From NCBI GenBank assembly GCA_910586475.1, contig CAJUHM010000016.1, positions 1 to 42,610 of the forward strand: DNA of 42,610 bases, read 5' to 3'. A program made the translations under genes and the position numbers. The DNA comes from an uncultured Muribaculaceae bacterium. Lineage in GTDB: Bacteria > Bacteroidota > Bacteroidia > Bacteroidales > Muribaculaceae. Of the stretch, positions 34,518-42,607 are shown one piece after another (within the stretch, counting starts at the first letter, position 1; each line of letters starts with the position of its first letter). Below the pieces are notes generated by a model. It worked only from the letters and a program-made list of their open reading frames with translations, had not been told where the DNA came from and did not search any database.

Positions 34518-35311
34518 TGAAACGACCATTGCGAACTATAATCATAGGGTCGGGGAATGTGGCTTCAGCCATTGCCCCGGCCCTTGAACGCTCCGGCAGC
34601 ATAAGTGTGGTGGCCGTCTATAGCCCGACGCCTGACCATGCAGCCGCGCTGGCCAACCGGCAGACTTCAGCGGTCGCCGTCAGTGATGTCGATGCAATTC
34701 CGAACGACGGCGAGCTCTATCTGATGTCAGTCAAAGACGATGCGATCTTAGAGCTTGCCCGACGGATCAGGCCGGTTGAGTCAGCCCTCTGGCTTCATAC
34801 ATCCGGCGGTGTCGACGCCTCTGCGCTTTCGCCACTTTCGCCCCGCTACGGAGTCTTCTATCCGCTGCAGACCTTTTCGAAGGGGGTGGATGTGGTCATG
34901 GAAGAGGTGCCTTTTTTCGTCGAAACCTCTCAGCCCGGCGATCTGACACTTGTCGAGCAGATGGCCCGGAGCGTAAGCCCTAGGGTCTATCACGCCGACG
35001 GAATGATGCGCGCGCGGATGCATGCCGCAGCCGTTTTTGCCTGCAATTTCACCAACCATATGTGGGCGGTCGCTGACGATATTCTGCGCCGGGAGACAGG
35101 AACAGATCTCTCGGTCCTCTATCCGTTGCTGAAGGAGACACTGCGTAAGGCGATGACGGTGCGCCCGGCCGATGCGCAGACCGGACCGGCAGTCAGAGGC
35201 GATCGCGGAGTGATCGAACGCCATGCGGCAATGCTTGCCCCCGATGAGGCGCAGCTCTACCGCATTATCTCAGAACATATAATCGACTATACAAACAAAA
35301 ATCAGAAATAA
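34517..35311 (+). CDS. Rossmann-like and DUF2520 domain protein
   Basis: A 264-residue protein of the DUF2520 family, an NADP-binding oxidoreductase-like group resembling 6-phosphogluconate and ketopantoate dehydrogenases. The ATG at 34517 overlaps the preceding stop by one base; a longer frame from 34475 lies inside the previous gene. The Rossmann glycine motif I-I-G-S-G-N-V-A-S-A is at residues 9-18. A middle segment has F-Y-P-L-Q-T-F-S near 114-121, and the helical C-terminal DUF2520 domain (about 130-255) includes A-A-V-F-A-C-N-F-T-N-H near 170-180. The reaction is not established for the family. It commonly sits beside kdsC-like and maf genes in Bacteroidales, as here. Confidence 0.87.
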   Translation: MKRPLRTIIIGSGNVASAIAPALERSGSISVVAVYSPTPDHAAALANRQTSAVAVSDVDAIPNDGELYLMSVKDDAILELARRIRPVESALWLHTSGGVDASALSPLSPRYGVFYPLQTFSKGVDVVMEEVPFFVETSQPGDLTLVEQMARSVSPRVYHADGMMRARMHAAAVFACNFTNHMWAVADDILRRETGTDLSVLYPLLKETLRKAMTVRPADAQTGPAVRGDRGVIERHAAMLAPDEAQLYRIISEHIIDYTNKNQK

Positions 35312-35312
35312 T

Positions 35313-35840
35313 ATGAGCCGGATCGCTTATGACCTGACGAAAATCAAAGGAATCGCCTTTGATGTCGATGGCGTTCTATCGCCTTCGACAATTCCGACTT
35401 CTCCCGAGGGGGAACCCCTGCGGATGGTCAATATCAAAGACGGCTATGCTTTGCAGCTGGCCGCCCGCACGACTGATCTGCGACTTGCCATAATCACCGG
35501 CGGACGCAGCAATGGGGTCGATGTCCGCTATCGTGGTCTTGGGCTCACGGATGTTTTCATGGGTGTGGCCGACAAGATCAGCGTGCTTGAGAAATGGATG
35601 GCCGACAACGGCCTTGCTCCGGAGGAAGTGGCGTTCGTCGGCGACGATATTCCGGACTATCTGCCGATGAGGCGCGTCGGGCTTAGTGTCGCTCCCGCCG
35701 ATGCCTGTGCCGACATCCGGGAAATAGCTACCTATATTTCGCCCGTGGCGGGAGGCTATGGGGTCGCACGCGATCTGCTCGAGCAGATCCTGCGTGTGCG
35801 CGGACAGTGGATGTCCGACACGAAGGCTTTCGGCTGGTAA
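35313..35840 (+). CDS. kdsC: KdsC-like HAD phosphatase (Kdo-8-phosphate phosphatase)
   Basis: A 175-residue capless HAD-family phosphatase. The nucleophile motif F-D-V-D-G-V is at residues 16-21 (Asp17, Asp19), motif II I-I-T-G-G at 60-64, the conserved Lys at 88 and the acidic G-D-D at 110-112. The size and arrangement are those of 3-deoxy-D-manno-octulosonate 8-phosphate phosphatase (KdsC), which forms free Kdo for LPS. Motif I is followed by L-S-P rather than the usual L-T-D-G, so a different sugar phosphate cannot be excluded. It starts one base after the DUF2520 stop and precedes maf by 38 nt in the carB operon. Confidence 0.78.
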   Translation: MSRIAYDLTKIKGIAFDVDGVLSPSTIPTSPEGEPLRMVNIKDGYALQLAARTTDLRLAIITGGRSNGVDVRYRGLGLTDVFMGVADKISVLEKWMADNGLAPEEVAFVGDDIPDYLPMRRVGLSVAPADACADIREIATYISPVAGGYGVARDLLEQILRVRGQWMSDTKAFGW

Positions 35841-35878
35841 TATCAAAAACAGTTGAAATTTAACGATTAAGAAATCAT

Positions 35879-36472
35879 ATGGCAAAGAATCCTTTGGAAA
35901 ATCTCGACCGGTTCAGGGTTGTTCTCGCAAGTGCGTCGCCCAGACGAAGCGAGCTGCTTTCGATGCTCGGGGTGAAATTTGAGGTGCGTCCTCTGAGCGG
36001 AGTCGATGAGTCGTTTCCGGCCGATCTGCCTCCGCGCGAAGTGCCTCTCCACATAGCCCGCAAGAAATCGGCGGCTGCAATGGAGCTGATTGCCGATGAC
36101 GAACTTGTCATCACGGCCGACACGGTTGTCATTGTCGGCGGAAAGGTACTCGGCAAACCGTCGGATCCCGAGGAGGCAAGGCTGATGCTCGGCGAACTGT
36201 CGGGGAAGACCCACACGGTTGTGACCGGAGTCTCGGTCTGCGGAGCAGGGCGGCAGGAAACGGCAGCTGCGTTCACCGATGTGACATTTGCCGCACTGAC
36301 TTATGAGGAGATCGATTTCTATATCGAACGCTACAGGCCGTTTGACAAGGCCGGAGCCTATGGAATTCAGGAATGGATCGGGTGTGTCGGTGTCAGAAAC
36401 ATTGATGGCAGCTTCTATAATGTCATGGGGTTGCCGCTGCATCTTCTTTACACTCTTCTCCGTCGCTTCTGA
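35879..36472 (+). CDS. maf: Maf family nucleotide pyrophosphatase
   Basis: A 197-residue Maf/YhdE-type nucleoside triphosphate pyrophosphatase, which hydrolyses dTTP/UTP or modified nucleotides to monophosphates. The signature L-A-S-A-S-P-R-R-S-E-L-L is at residues 16-27, the catalytic A-D-T-V-V near 80 and G-K-P near 95, then the T-G-V-S-V strand near 118 and a C-terminal N-V-M-G-L-P-L that closes the family fold. It ends the carB operon. Its last 50 bases overlap the 3' end of the convergent kup gene, so no terminator can sit between the two genes. Confidence 0.92.
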   Translation: MAKNPLENLDRFRVVLASASPRRSELLSMLGVKFEVRPLSGVDESFPADLPPREVPLHIARKKSAAAMELIADDELVITADTVVIVGGKVLGKPSDPEEARLMLGELSGKTHTVVTGVSVCGAGRQETAAAFTDVTFAALTYEEIDFYIERYRPFDKAGAYGIQEWIGCVGVRNIDGSFYNVMGLPLHLLYTLLRRF

Positions 36473-38414
36473 CTATTCTGACCGATGATGTCGTGTTGAT
36501 GATCAGCGGAACGGTCTCGCAGGTGACGAGGCTCGTGTCGAGACCGTAGGCTTCCTGATCGGAAATGCCGATGTGGCGCAGCCGGTCGTGGATTCTCATA
36601 AGAATCGAATCCGAACGGCGGCAGAGACTCGAGGGTGAGAATTTGCGGCGGAGGGTGATGAAACGGAAATCGCCTGCTATTCCGTGAGCGCGGAGCGAAG
36701 GATATGTGCTGGTCAGATCGAGGTTGCCCGCGGCAACGAGATCCTCTACTATCTGGCGGAGGTAAAGGCTGATTTTCGGGTCGATTCTGAAGCCGAGGCG
36801 CATCGTGATGACGAATATTGTTTCCGGTTCGACGATTTCCGCCTCATATTCGAGTGTGTTCGGTTCGTTGACGGTCTCGATATGGATAAACCAGTAATGG
36901 TCGGCCCGCTTGGGGTGTTTGCGGACAATCGAATAGACTAGCTTGCTCTCCAGTGAGTCCGGACTGCCCGAGCGGCTGAAAAACACCAGGTTCGAGGCAT
37001 ATTTCGGAATCTCACTGTCAGACTTTATCGCCTTGATTACGGGTGCGTACTCTTTCAGGCTGCAATAGTCTATGAAGCTGCTCCTGACTTCCAGGGCGCG
37101 ATGCCAGATGATCATGACGGCGGTCACGATTCCGGCGACAAGGAGTGTGAACCATCCTCCGTGGACGAACTTGAACATGTTGGCGATGAAAAACACACTT
37201 TCGAGTGTTGCGAAAAACGTCAGGAAAACGCCACACAGGATTCTGCTGACTCCTCGTGAGCGTAGCCACACACACAGGAGCACCGTTGTAATCAGCATTG
37301 TGATCGTTATTGCCAGACCGTAGGCGGCTTCCATTCTTCCTGAATCCCGAAACAGTCCGACAGTGAGAAGACACCCCGCAAGCAGTGACCAGTTGACGGC
37401 AGGGATGTAGAGCTGCCCTTTCTCCTCGGATGGATATTTGATTTTGAGCCGGGGCCAGAACCCGAGGTTGATGGCCTCGGAAAAAATCGTGAATGATCCG
37501 CTCAGCAGTGCCTGGCTTGCTATTATGGCCGCTCCGGTCGAAAGGATGATGCCGGGGATGGTCCACCATGTCGGCATGATTCCGAAAAAGGGGTTGATCC
37601 CACCTGCGTCCGGATTGGCGATCAGCCACGCTCCCTGTCCGAGATAGTTCAGTATGAGCATTGATTTTACAAAAATCCAGCTGATCTCGATGTTGCGTTT
37701 CCCGCAGTGGCCGAGGTCTGAATAGAGTGCTTCCGCTCCGGTTGTGCACAGAAAGACGGCGCCGAGAATGAAAAACCATTCCGGGAAATTGATCAGGAGA
37801 TTCACCGCTTTCCACGGATTGAACGCCTCAAGTATGGCCGGATGTGCCGGAATCCGGCTCACGCCGAGTGTGCCGAGCATCAGAAACCATGCGAGCATGA
37901 ACGGTCCGAAATATCGTCCTATGCGGCCTGTGCCCGCCTGTTGCATGACGAATATAATACAGATGATCACAACCACGATCGGGACTACTGGAACTTCCGG
38001 AATGATGCCACGCAATCCTTCGACTGCCGAGGTCACGGTAATGGCGGGGGTGATCACTCCGTCGGCGATCAGTGCCGAAGCTCCGATCGCGGCAACGGTG
38101 TAGAGCCATTTTGCCGGAAGTTTCTTCAGCAGAGCGAACAATGCGAGAATCCCACCTTCGCCGTGGTTGTCGGCGCGCAGTGCGAGCAACACATATTTGA
38201 CCGTCGTCTGGAGCGTCAGAGTCCAGATGACACATGAGACAGCTCCGGTAATGTAGTCTGAGTCATAGCCGGGGTTGAGGGTCGTGATGGCTTTCATGAC
38301 ATAGAGAGGCGAAGTCCCGATGTCGCCATAGACAATACCTATTGTGACGAGGAGTCCGGTCAGAGTGATCCTCTTCAGCATTGAGTCGGTTTTATTAGGA
38401 ATCGTTTTCTTCAT
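36423..38414 (-). CDS. kup: Kup potassium uptake protein
   Basis: A 663-residue potassium/proton symporter of the KUP/HAK family in the inner membrane. The family signature V-Y-G-D-I-G-T-S-P-L-Y is near residues 28-38, and A-D-N-H-G-E-G-G-I near 81 is the second conserved block. About twelve hydrophobic segments span residues 15-440, followed by a cytosolic tail of about 220 residues, the normal Kup plan. The C-terminal codons overlap maf by 50 bp in convergent orientation. It has no partner genes and no recognised regulatory RNA (no ydaO-type element) upstream. Confidence 0.94.
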   Translation of the reverse strand: MKKTIPNKTDSMLKRITLTGLLVTIGIVYGDIGTSPLYVMKAITTLNPGYDSDYITGAVSCVIWTLTLQTTVKYVLLALRADNHGEGGILALFALLKKLPAKWLYTVAAIGASALIADGVITPAITVTSAVEGLRGIIPEVPVVPIVVVIICIIFVMQQAGTGRIGRYFGPFMLAWFLMLGTLGVSRIPAHPAILEAFNPWKAVNLLINFPEWFFILGAVFLCTTGAEALYSDLGHCGKRNIEISWIFVKSMLILNYLGQGAWLIANPDAGGINPFFGIMPTWWTIPGIILSTGAAIIASQALLSGSFTIFSEAINLGFWPRLKIKYPSEEKGQLYIPAVNWSLLAGCLLTVGLFRDSGRMEAAYGLAITITMLITTVLLCVWLRSRGVSRILCGVFLTFFATLESVFFIANMFKFVHGGWFTLLVAGIVTAVMIIWHRALEVRSSFIDYCSLKEYAPVIKAIKSDSEIPKYASNLVFFSRSGSPDSLESKLVYSIVRKHPKRADHYWFIHIETVNEPNTLEYEAEIVEPETIFVITMRLGFRIDPKISLYLRQIVEDLVAAGNLDLTSTYPSLRAHGIAGDFRFITLRRKFSPSSLCRRSDSILMRIHDRLRHIGISDQEAYGLDTSLVTCETVPLIINTTSSVRIVRSDGEECKEDAAATP

Positions 38415-38509
38415 TCCACTATAACGCTTCTTCCCGCAAAAGTGTTAGCCGCGCGCTCCCCCCCTCCCACACACCGGAACCGTTTTTTTGCGGAAAGCAG
38501 CTGGAAAAA

Positions 38510-38540
38510 TTGTGAGTAATGAACGAATTGAGTATATTTG
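38510..38540 (+). promoter_or_regulatory. Promoter of the GH16 lipoprotein gene, upstream of MITE copy B
   Basis: TTG at 38510-38512 and TATATTTG at 38533-38540 are 20 nt apart, a good Bacteroidales promoter. Transcription would start near 38547, so the 116-bp element at 38561-38676 would be entirely inside the leader RNA. Upstream, 38415-38509 holds the kup start region and nothing else recognised. Confidence 0.7.
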
Positions 38541-38560
38541 TCGGAAATATCGGTATATAA

Positions 38561-38676
38561 TAGGTCGTTTGACAACAAAAGTGAAAACCGGAGTCCATTC
38601 TCTTGAGAAGGATTTCGGAATGAATGGAGGAATTAATGTTGTGAGATTATGACTCCAATTGTAGTTAAACAACCGA
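38561..38676 (+). mobile_element. MITE-like element, copy B (116 bp), in the GH16 leader
   Basis: The ends are imperfect inverted repeats (GGTCGTTTGACAACAAA at 38563-38579 against the complement of 38658-38674, GGTTGTTTAACTACAAT). TAA occurs directly outside each end (38558-38560 and 38677-38679), again a TNA-type duplication. Its first 98 bp are about 75 per cent identical to the outer part of copy A, ending in the same ATTATGACT. There is no transposase. It carries a hairpin CCGGAGTCC/GGATTTCGG with an inner TTCTC/GAGAA stem. A 79-codon open frame on the opposite strand is not considered a gene. Confidence 0.75.
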
Positions 38677-38724
38677 TAAGCCAATTCTATACCTCCATAA
38701 ATCTAATTCCAATCAAATAATTTT

Positions 38725-39582
38725 ATGAGAAAAGTCAAGTCAATAGTGACCCTGTTTGCTATGTTCTGCGTTTCGGTTGTGATGACCGGATGTCCTTCCG
38801 ATGACGCCCCGAAACAGCCTGCGCCTCCTGCGGAAAAACCCTCTGAGCCTTCTGAACCCGGCGACCCTTCCGGCTCGAAGTGGAAGCTTGTGTGGGTGGA
38901 TGATTTCGACGGTGAGGATATCGACTATTCAGTGTGGAGCCGTATACCGGAGGGTACGCCGGACTGGGCCAGATATCAGAGTCTCGATGACCGGTGTTAT
39001 GAAAAGCGTTCGAGTTCGCTCGTGTTGCGCGGAATCGTCAACGATGACAACCAGAAAGACAAACGTCCGTATCTGTGCGGAGGAATCTGGACATGCGAGA
39101 AGAAGGCTTTTGCTCCAGGCAAAATCGAAGTGCGTGCCCGCATGACTCAGGCCCAGGGTGCGTGGCCCGCGATCTGGATGATGCCTTTCACTTCGGTCAA
39201 GGGATGGCCCTATGATGGCGAAATTGACATTATGGAGCATCTGAATTTTGACCGCACCGTCTACCAGACTCTCCATTCGGGCTATATCGATGTCGAAGGC
39301 AACAGATATAATCCGAACTATTCCAGCCAGGGCTACATCGGTGACGTCTCGGAATACCATGTCTATGGCGCGGAAATTTATCCCGATAAAATCATTCTGA
39401 CAATCGACGGATATGAAAAACTCTACTATCCCAATATGAATATTGCAGGTCAGTTCCCTTATTATACAGACTGGGATCTTCGTATCGACATGCAGCTCGG
39501 AGGTTCGTGGGTCGGCAATATCATAGCCTCGCAACTCCCTGTCGAGCTGGAGGTCGATTGGGTGAAATACTACGAGCGCTGA
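38725..39582 (+). CDS. GH16 family glycoside hydrolase, surface lipoprotein
   Basis: A 285-residue endo-beta-glucanase-type enzyme. The signal peptide ends at lipobox M-T-G-C (Cys23), followed by P-S-D-D, a surface export-like signal, and a Pro/Glu-rich linker to about residue 50. The catalytic domain (about 52-285) carries the GH16 motif E-I-D-I-M-E at 166-171: Glu166 is the predicted nucleophile, Glu171 the acid/base, Asp168 the assisting residue. W-P-A-I-W-M-M near 151 lines the substrate cleft. Likely substrates are beta-1,3 or mixed-linkage glucans; specificity cannot be read from sequence. There are no SusC/SusD or other polysaccharide genes beside it, so it is an orphan enzyme. Its leader contains MITE copy B. 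Confidence 0.9.
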   Translation: MRKVKSIVTLFAMFCVSVVMTGCPSDDAPKQPAPPAEKPSEPSEPGDPSGSKWKLVWVDDFDGEDIDYSVWSRIPEGTPDWARYQSLDDRCYEKRSSSLVLRGIVNDDNQKDKRPYLCGGIWTCEKKAFAPGKIEVRARMTQAQGAWPAIWMMPFTSVKGWPYDGEIDIMEHLNFDRTVYQTLHSGYIDVEGNRYNPNYSSQGYIGDVSEYHVYGAEIYPDKIILTIDGYEKLYYPNMNIAGQFPYYTDWDLRIDMQLGGSWVGNIIASQLPVELEVDWVKYYER

Positions 39583-39632
39583 CCATCATATTGAAAAACC
39601 TACGGAAGAAGTTCCGTCAATTATGAAATAAA

Positions 39633-39676
39633 GGCCGTCAGTCTTCTGTTGAAGCGGAACTGACGGCCTCTTTATT
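39633..39676. terminator. Bidirectional terminator between GH16 and uvrA
   Basis: GGCCGTCAGT (39633-39642) pairs perfectly with 39659-39668, with CTTC/GAAG pairing inside and A/T-rich flanks (AATAAA before, TCTTTATT after). It serves both convergent genes. A small hairpin ACGGAA/TTCCGT at 39602-39617 precedes it. Confidence 0.85.
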
Positions 39677-39683
39677 GGCTGCA

Positions 39684-42500
39684 TTATCCAAGCTTGTCGC
39701 GGAGATAGCGTCCGGTGTGCGACTGGCTGCATGCGGCGATCTCTTCCGGGGTGCCTGTCGCTACGATCTGTCCTCCGGCATCGCCTCCTTCCGGACCAAT
39801 GTCTATGACGTGGTCGGCACATTTGATTATGTCCATGTTGTGCTCGATGATGATGACCGTGTGGCCAAGTGCGATCAGACGGTCGAAAGAGTCCATCAGA
39901 AGCCGGATGTCGTGGAAGTGCAGGCCGGTGGTAGGTTCGTCGAAAATAAACATGGTCGGATCGTGGGCTTCCATTCCGAGATAATAGGCGAGCTTGACAC
40001 GCTGGTTCTCTCCTCCTGACAGAGTCGAGGAGCTCTGTCCGAGTTTAAGATAGCCGAGCCCGACCTGCTGCAGAGGGGTGAGGCGTCGGACTATTTTCTT
40101 TTCCGTCGGGCCGTCGGCCTGGCTGAAGAAGTCAATGGCCTGGTCGATTGTCATGTTGAGGACATCGTTGATGTTTTGTCCCCGATAGCGTATGTCGAGG
40201 ATGTCGCGTTTGAAGCGCTTTCCGCCGCATTCCTCACATGGGATAGTGATGTCGGCCATGAATTGCATCTCTATCGTCAGAAACCCTTCGCCCTTGCAGG
40301 CTTCGCAGCGTCCGCCCTCGGTGTTGAAAGAGAAGAAGCCCGGGCCGAACCCCATCTGTTTGGCGCCCTGCTGGTCAGCAAAGAGACGTCGGATCTCGTC
40401 GTATGCTTTCAGATAGGTGGCCGGATTCGACCTCGAGGAGCGGCCTATCGGGTTCTGATCGACGAATTCGACTGCGCGTATGCGGCTGAGACATCCGTCG
40501 AGACGGGTGAACTGTCCCGGAGCCTCTCCGCCATCGCCGAGATGGCGAACGATGGCGCGGTAAAGTATGTCGCGGACAAGAGTTGATTTTCCCGAACCGC
40601 TGACTCCGGTCACGACCGTCAAGACCTGAAGGGGAAATCTGACGGTGATCTCTTTCAGATTGTGTTCGCGAGCGCCGACCACCTCGATATAGTCGCGCCA
40701 TGTGCGCCGTTTGCGTGGCACAGGAATCTCCAGACCGCCCGTCAGATAGCGCACCGTCAGACTCTCGGTTGCAGTCGACAGTCCGTCGACGGATCCCTGA
40801 TAGATTATTTCACCGCCGAGCGATCCGGCTTTCGGCCCGACGTCGATGATGTAGTCACATGCCCGCATGATCTCTTCATCGTGTTCGACGACAACAACAG
40901 TGTTGCCCGTCTGCTGCAGTTTGCGAAGCACGTTTATGAGGCGTTGGGTGTCGCGGGAGTGAAGTCCGATCGAGGGCTCGTCAAGAATGTATATCGACCC
41001 CATCAGGCTGCTGCCGAGTGATGTCGCAAGGTTGATGCGCTGGCTTTCGCCGCCAGAGAGTGTCGACGATAGCCGGTCGAGTGTCAGATAGCCTAAGCCG
41101 ACCTCCGAAAGGAAAGTCAGACGGTTGCGTATCTCCACAAGCAGTCGACGTGCGATCGCCGCATCGGTTTCGTTAAGTTCGAGCGAGCGAAACACTTCGA
41201 GCAGACTGCTTACCGGCATGCTGACCATCTCGGTGATTGTCATTCCGGCGACTTTCACATATTGGGCGTCAGGCCGCAGTCGTGTCCCGTGACAGACCGG
41301 ACACTCGGTCTTGCCGCGGTAGCGGGCCATCATGACGCGATACTGGATCTTATATTGGTTCTCTTCGACCATCTTAAAGAATCCGTCGATGCCTGAGCTG
41401 CCGGGAATGCCATGCCATAGCTGGCGTTTCTGAGCCTCGGTCAGATCGCCGTAGGCCCGGTGGATAGGGAAGCCTGCATGTGAGGCGGCTGCGATGAATG
41501 CGCGTTTCCATTCGCTCATCTTTTCGCCGCGCCAGCAGACAACGGCATCTTCGTAGACCGACAGCGATGTGTCGGGCACAACGAGTTTTTCGTCAATTCC
41601 GACCGTTTTGCCGAAGCCTTCGCAGTGGGGGCAGGCTCCGAACGGATTGTTGAAATTGAACATCTGTTCGGTCGGCTCGACAAATGTGATTCCGTCGGCT
41701 TCGAAGGCCGTCGTGAATTCGCGTCGGCGCACTGTGCCGTCCTCCCAGCTGAGCAGCCATGCCTTGTTGTGGCCTTCAAAAAAGGCTGTTTCGGCTGAGT
41801 CTGTCAGCCGGTTTATTTCGTCGGGAGTGGTCGGAGTGGTCAGTCGGTCAATCAGTAGAAGATGTCCCGAAGCGATGTTGCCGGCATTGTCCGTGAGATC
41901 GGTGATGGCAATGAAGCCGTTGTCAGGGGTGATGAGCCGCGAGTAGCCTTCTTTAAGAAGAATGTCAAGATGCTGTTCCGGAGTGCGTCCTTCGGGTATT
42001 TCGATTGGCGCGCCGACTGCGATCCTGGTCGATTCTGGCAGTGAGGCAGCTGCATTGACGAGGTCTTCGGCCGATTGCTTTCTGACCTCTTCTCCGCTGA
42101 CAGGAGAGAATGTGTGGCCCACACGGGCGAATAGAAGCCTCAGATAATCGTAGATTTCCGTCGAGGTGCCGACGGTGCTTCGCGGATTGCGGGTGTTGAC
42201 TTTCTGTTCTATGGCGATCGCCGGTGGCAGACCGCGGATGAAATCGCATTCCGGTTTTGCCATTTTGCCCATGAACTGGCGTGCGTAGGCGCTTAGGCTT
42301 TCCACATAGCGGCGCTGTCCTTCGGCATAGAGGGTATCGAAGGCCAGTGACGATTTGCCGGAACCTGACAGCCCCGTGATGACGACAAGCTTGTTCCGGG
42401 GAATCTCTACGTCGACATTCTTAAGGTTGTTGACCCGCGCCCCCTTGACTGTTATTCTATTGCCGGTGTGGCGGGGAGAGATGCTTTTCGGTTTTTCCAT
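39684..42500 (-). CDS. uvrA: UvrA, excinuclease ABC subunit A
   Basis: A 938-residue DNA damage recognition ATPase of nucleotide excision repair. Walker A motifs G-L-S-G-S-G-K-S-S (residues 43-51) and G-V-S-G-S-G-K-S-T (near 640) define the two ABC units; the signature motifs are L-S-G-G-E-S-Q-R (near 490) and L-S-G-G-E-N-Q-R (near 830). Zinc-binding cysteines are visible as C-P-H-C (near 280), C-P-V-C (near 407) and C-E-A-C/C-E-E-C (near 740 and 763). The ATG at 42500 is preferred to a TTG three codons upstream because the TTG falls in the -7 box. Monocistronic. Confidence 0.96.
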   Translation of the reverse strand: MEKPKSISPRHTGNRITVKGARVNNLKNVDVEIPRNKLVVITGLSGSGKSSLAFDTLYAEGQRRYVESLSAYARQFMGKMAKPECDFIRGLPPAIAIEQKVNTRNPRSTVGTSTEIYDYLRLLFARVGHTFSPVSGEEVRKQSAEDLVNAAASLPESTRIAVGAPIEIPEGRTPEQHLDILLKEGYSRLITPDNGFIAITDLTDNAGNIASGHLLLIDRLTTPTTPDEINRLTDSAETAFFEGHNKAWLLSWEDGTVRRREFTTAFEADGITFVEPTEQMFNFNNPFGACPHCEGFGKTVGIDEKLVVPDTSLSVYEDAVVCWRGEKMSEWKRAFIAAASHAGFPIHRAYGDLTEAQKRQLWHGIPGSSGIDGFFKMVEENQYKIQYRVMMARYRGKTECPVCHGTRLRPDAQYVKVAGMTITEMVSMPVSSLLEVFRSLELNETDAAIARRLLVEIRNRLTFLSEVGLGYLTLDRLSSTLSGGESQRINLATSLGSSLMGSIYILDEPSIGLHSRDTQRLINVLRKLQQTGNTVVVVEHDEEIMRACDYIIDVGPKAGSLGGEIIYQGSVDGLSTATESLTVRYLTGGLEIPVPRKRRTWRDYIEVVGAREHNLKEITVRFPLQVLTVVTGVSGSGKSTLVRDILYRAIVRHLGDGGEAPGQFTRLDGCLSRIRAVEFVDQNPIGRSSRSNPATYLKAYDEIRRLFADQQGAKQMGFGPGFFSFNTEGGRCEACKGEGFLTIEMQFMADITIPCEECGGKRFKRDILDIRYRGQNINDVLNMTIDQAIDFFSQADGPTEKKIVRRLTPLQQVGLGYLKLGQSSSTLSGGENQRVKLAYYLGMEAHDPTMFIFDEPTTGLHFHDIRLLMDSFDRLIALGHTVIIIEHNMDIIKCADHVIDIGPEGGDAGGQIVATGTPEEIAACSQSHTGRYLRDKLG

Positions 42501-42506
42501 AACATA

Positions 42507-42514
42507 CAAAGTTA
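42507..42514 (-). promoter_or_regulatory. -7 box of uvrA, nearly adjacent to the start
   Basis: Minus-strand TAACTTTG ends six bases before the uvrA ATG at 42500, so the transcript would have almost no leader. A TTTC 19 nt upstream could act as a poor -33 element. No LexA-type palindrome was recognised. Confidence 0.5.
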
Positions 42515-42555
42515 CGACATTTTTTCGTGAGATGAAACATCCGTGACCGGCTCAG

Positions 42556-42607
42556 TCAGGGCTGACGCATCTTAATTTTTTACAACATCAAAACTTTTTA
42601 AGGCATA
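42556..42607 (-). repeat. Right copy of the 52-bp terminal inverted repeat
   Basis: The exact reverse complement of positions 1-52. Read on the minus strand from 42610 the same frame gives L-Y-A-L-K-S-F-D-V-V-K-N and a stop, so both window ends enter the same end of a probable insertion sequence. The neighbouring bases (42555 against 53) differ, marking the element boundary at TCAGGG. Confidence 0.75.

Noticed and set aside
32442..34529. A 695-codon open frame on the minus strand opposite carB
   Set aside because: It lies entirely antisense to carB and the nitroreductase gene, has no recognisable motifs and no own promoter. Long antisense frames are common opposite GC-rich coding sequence.
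38445..38684. 79-codon open frame across MITE copy B
   Set aside because: It is antisense to the probable GH16 leader, crosses both element boundaries, and lacks any domain.
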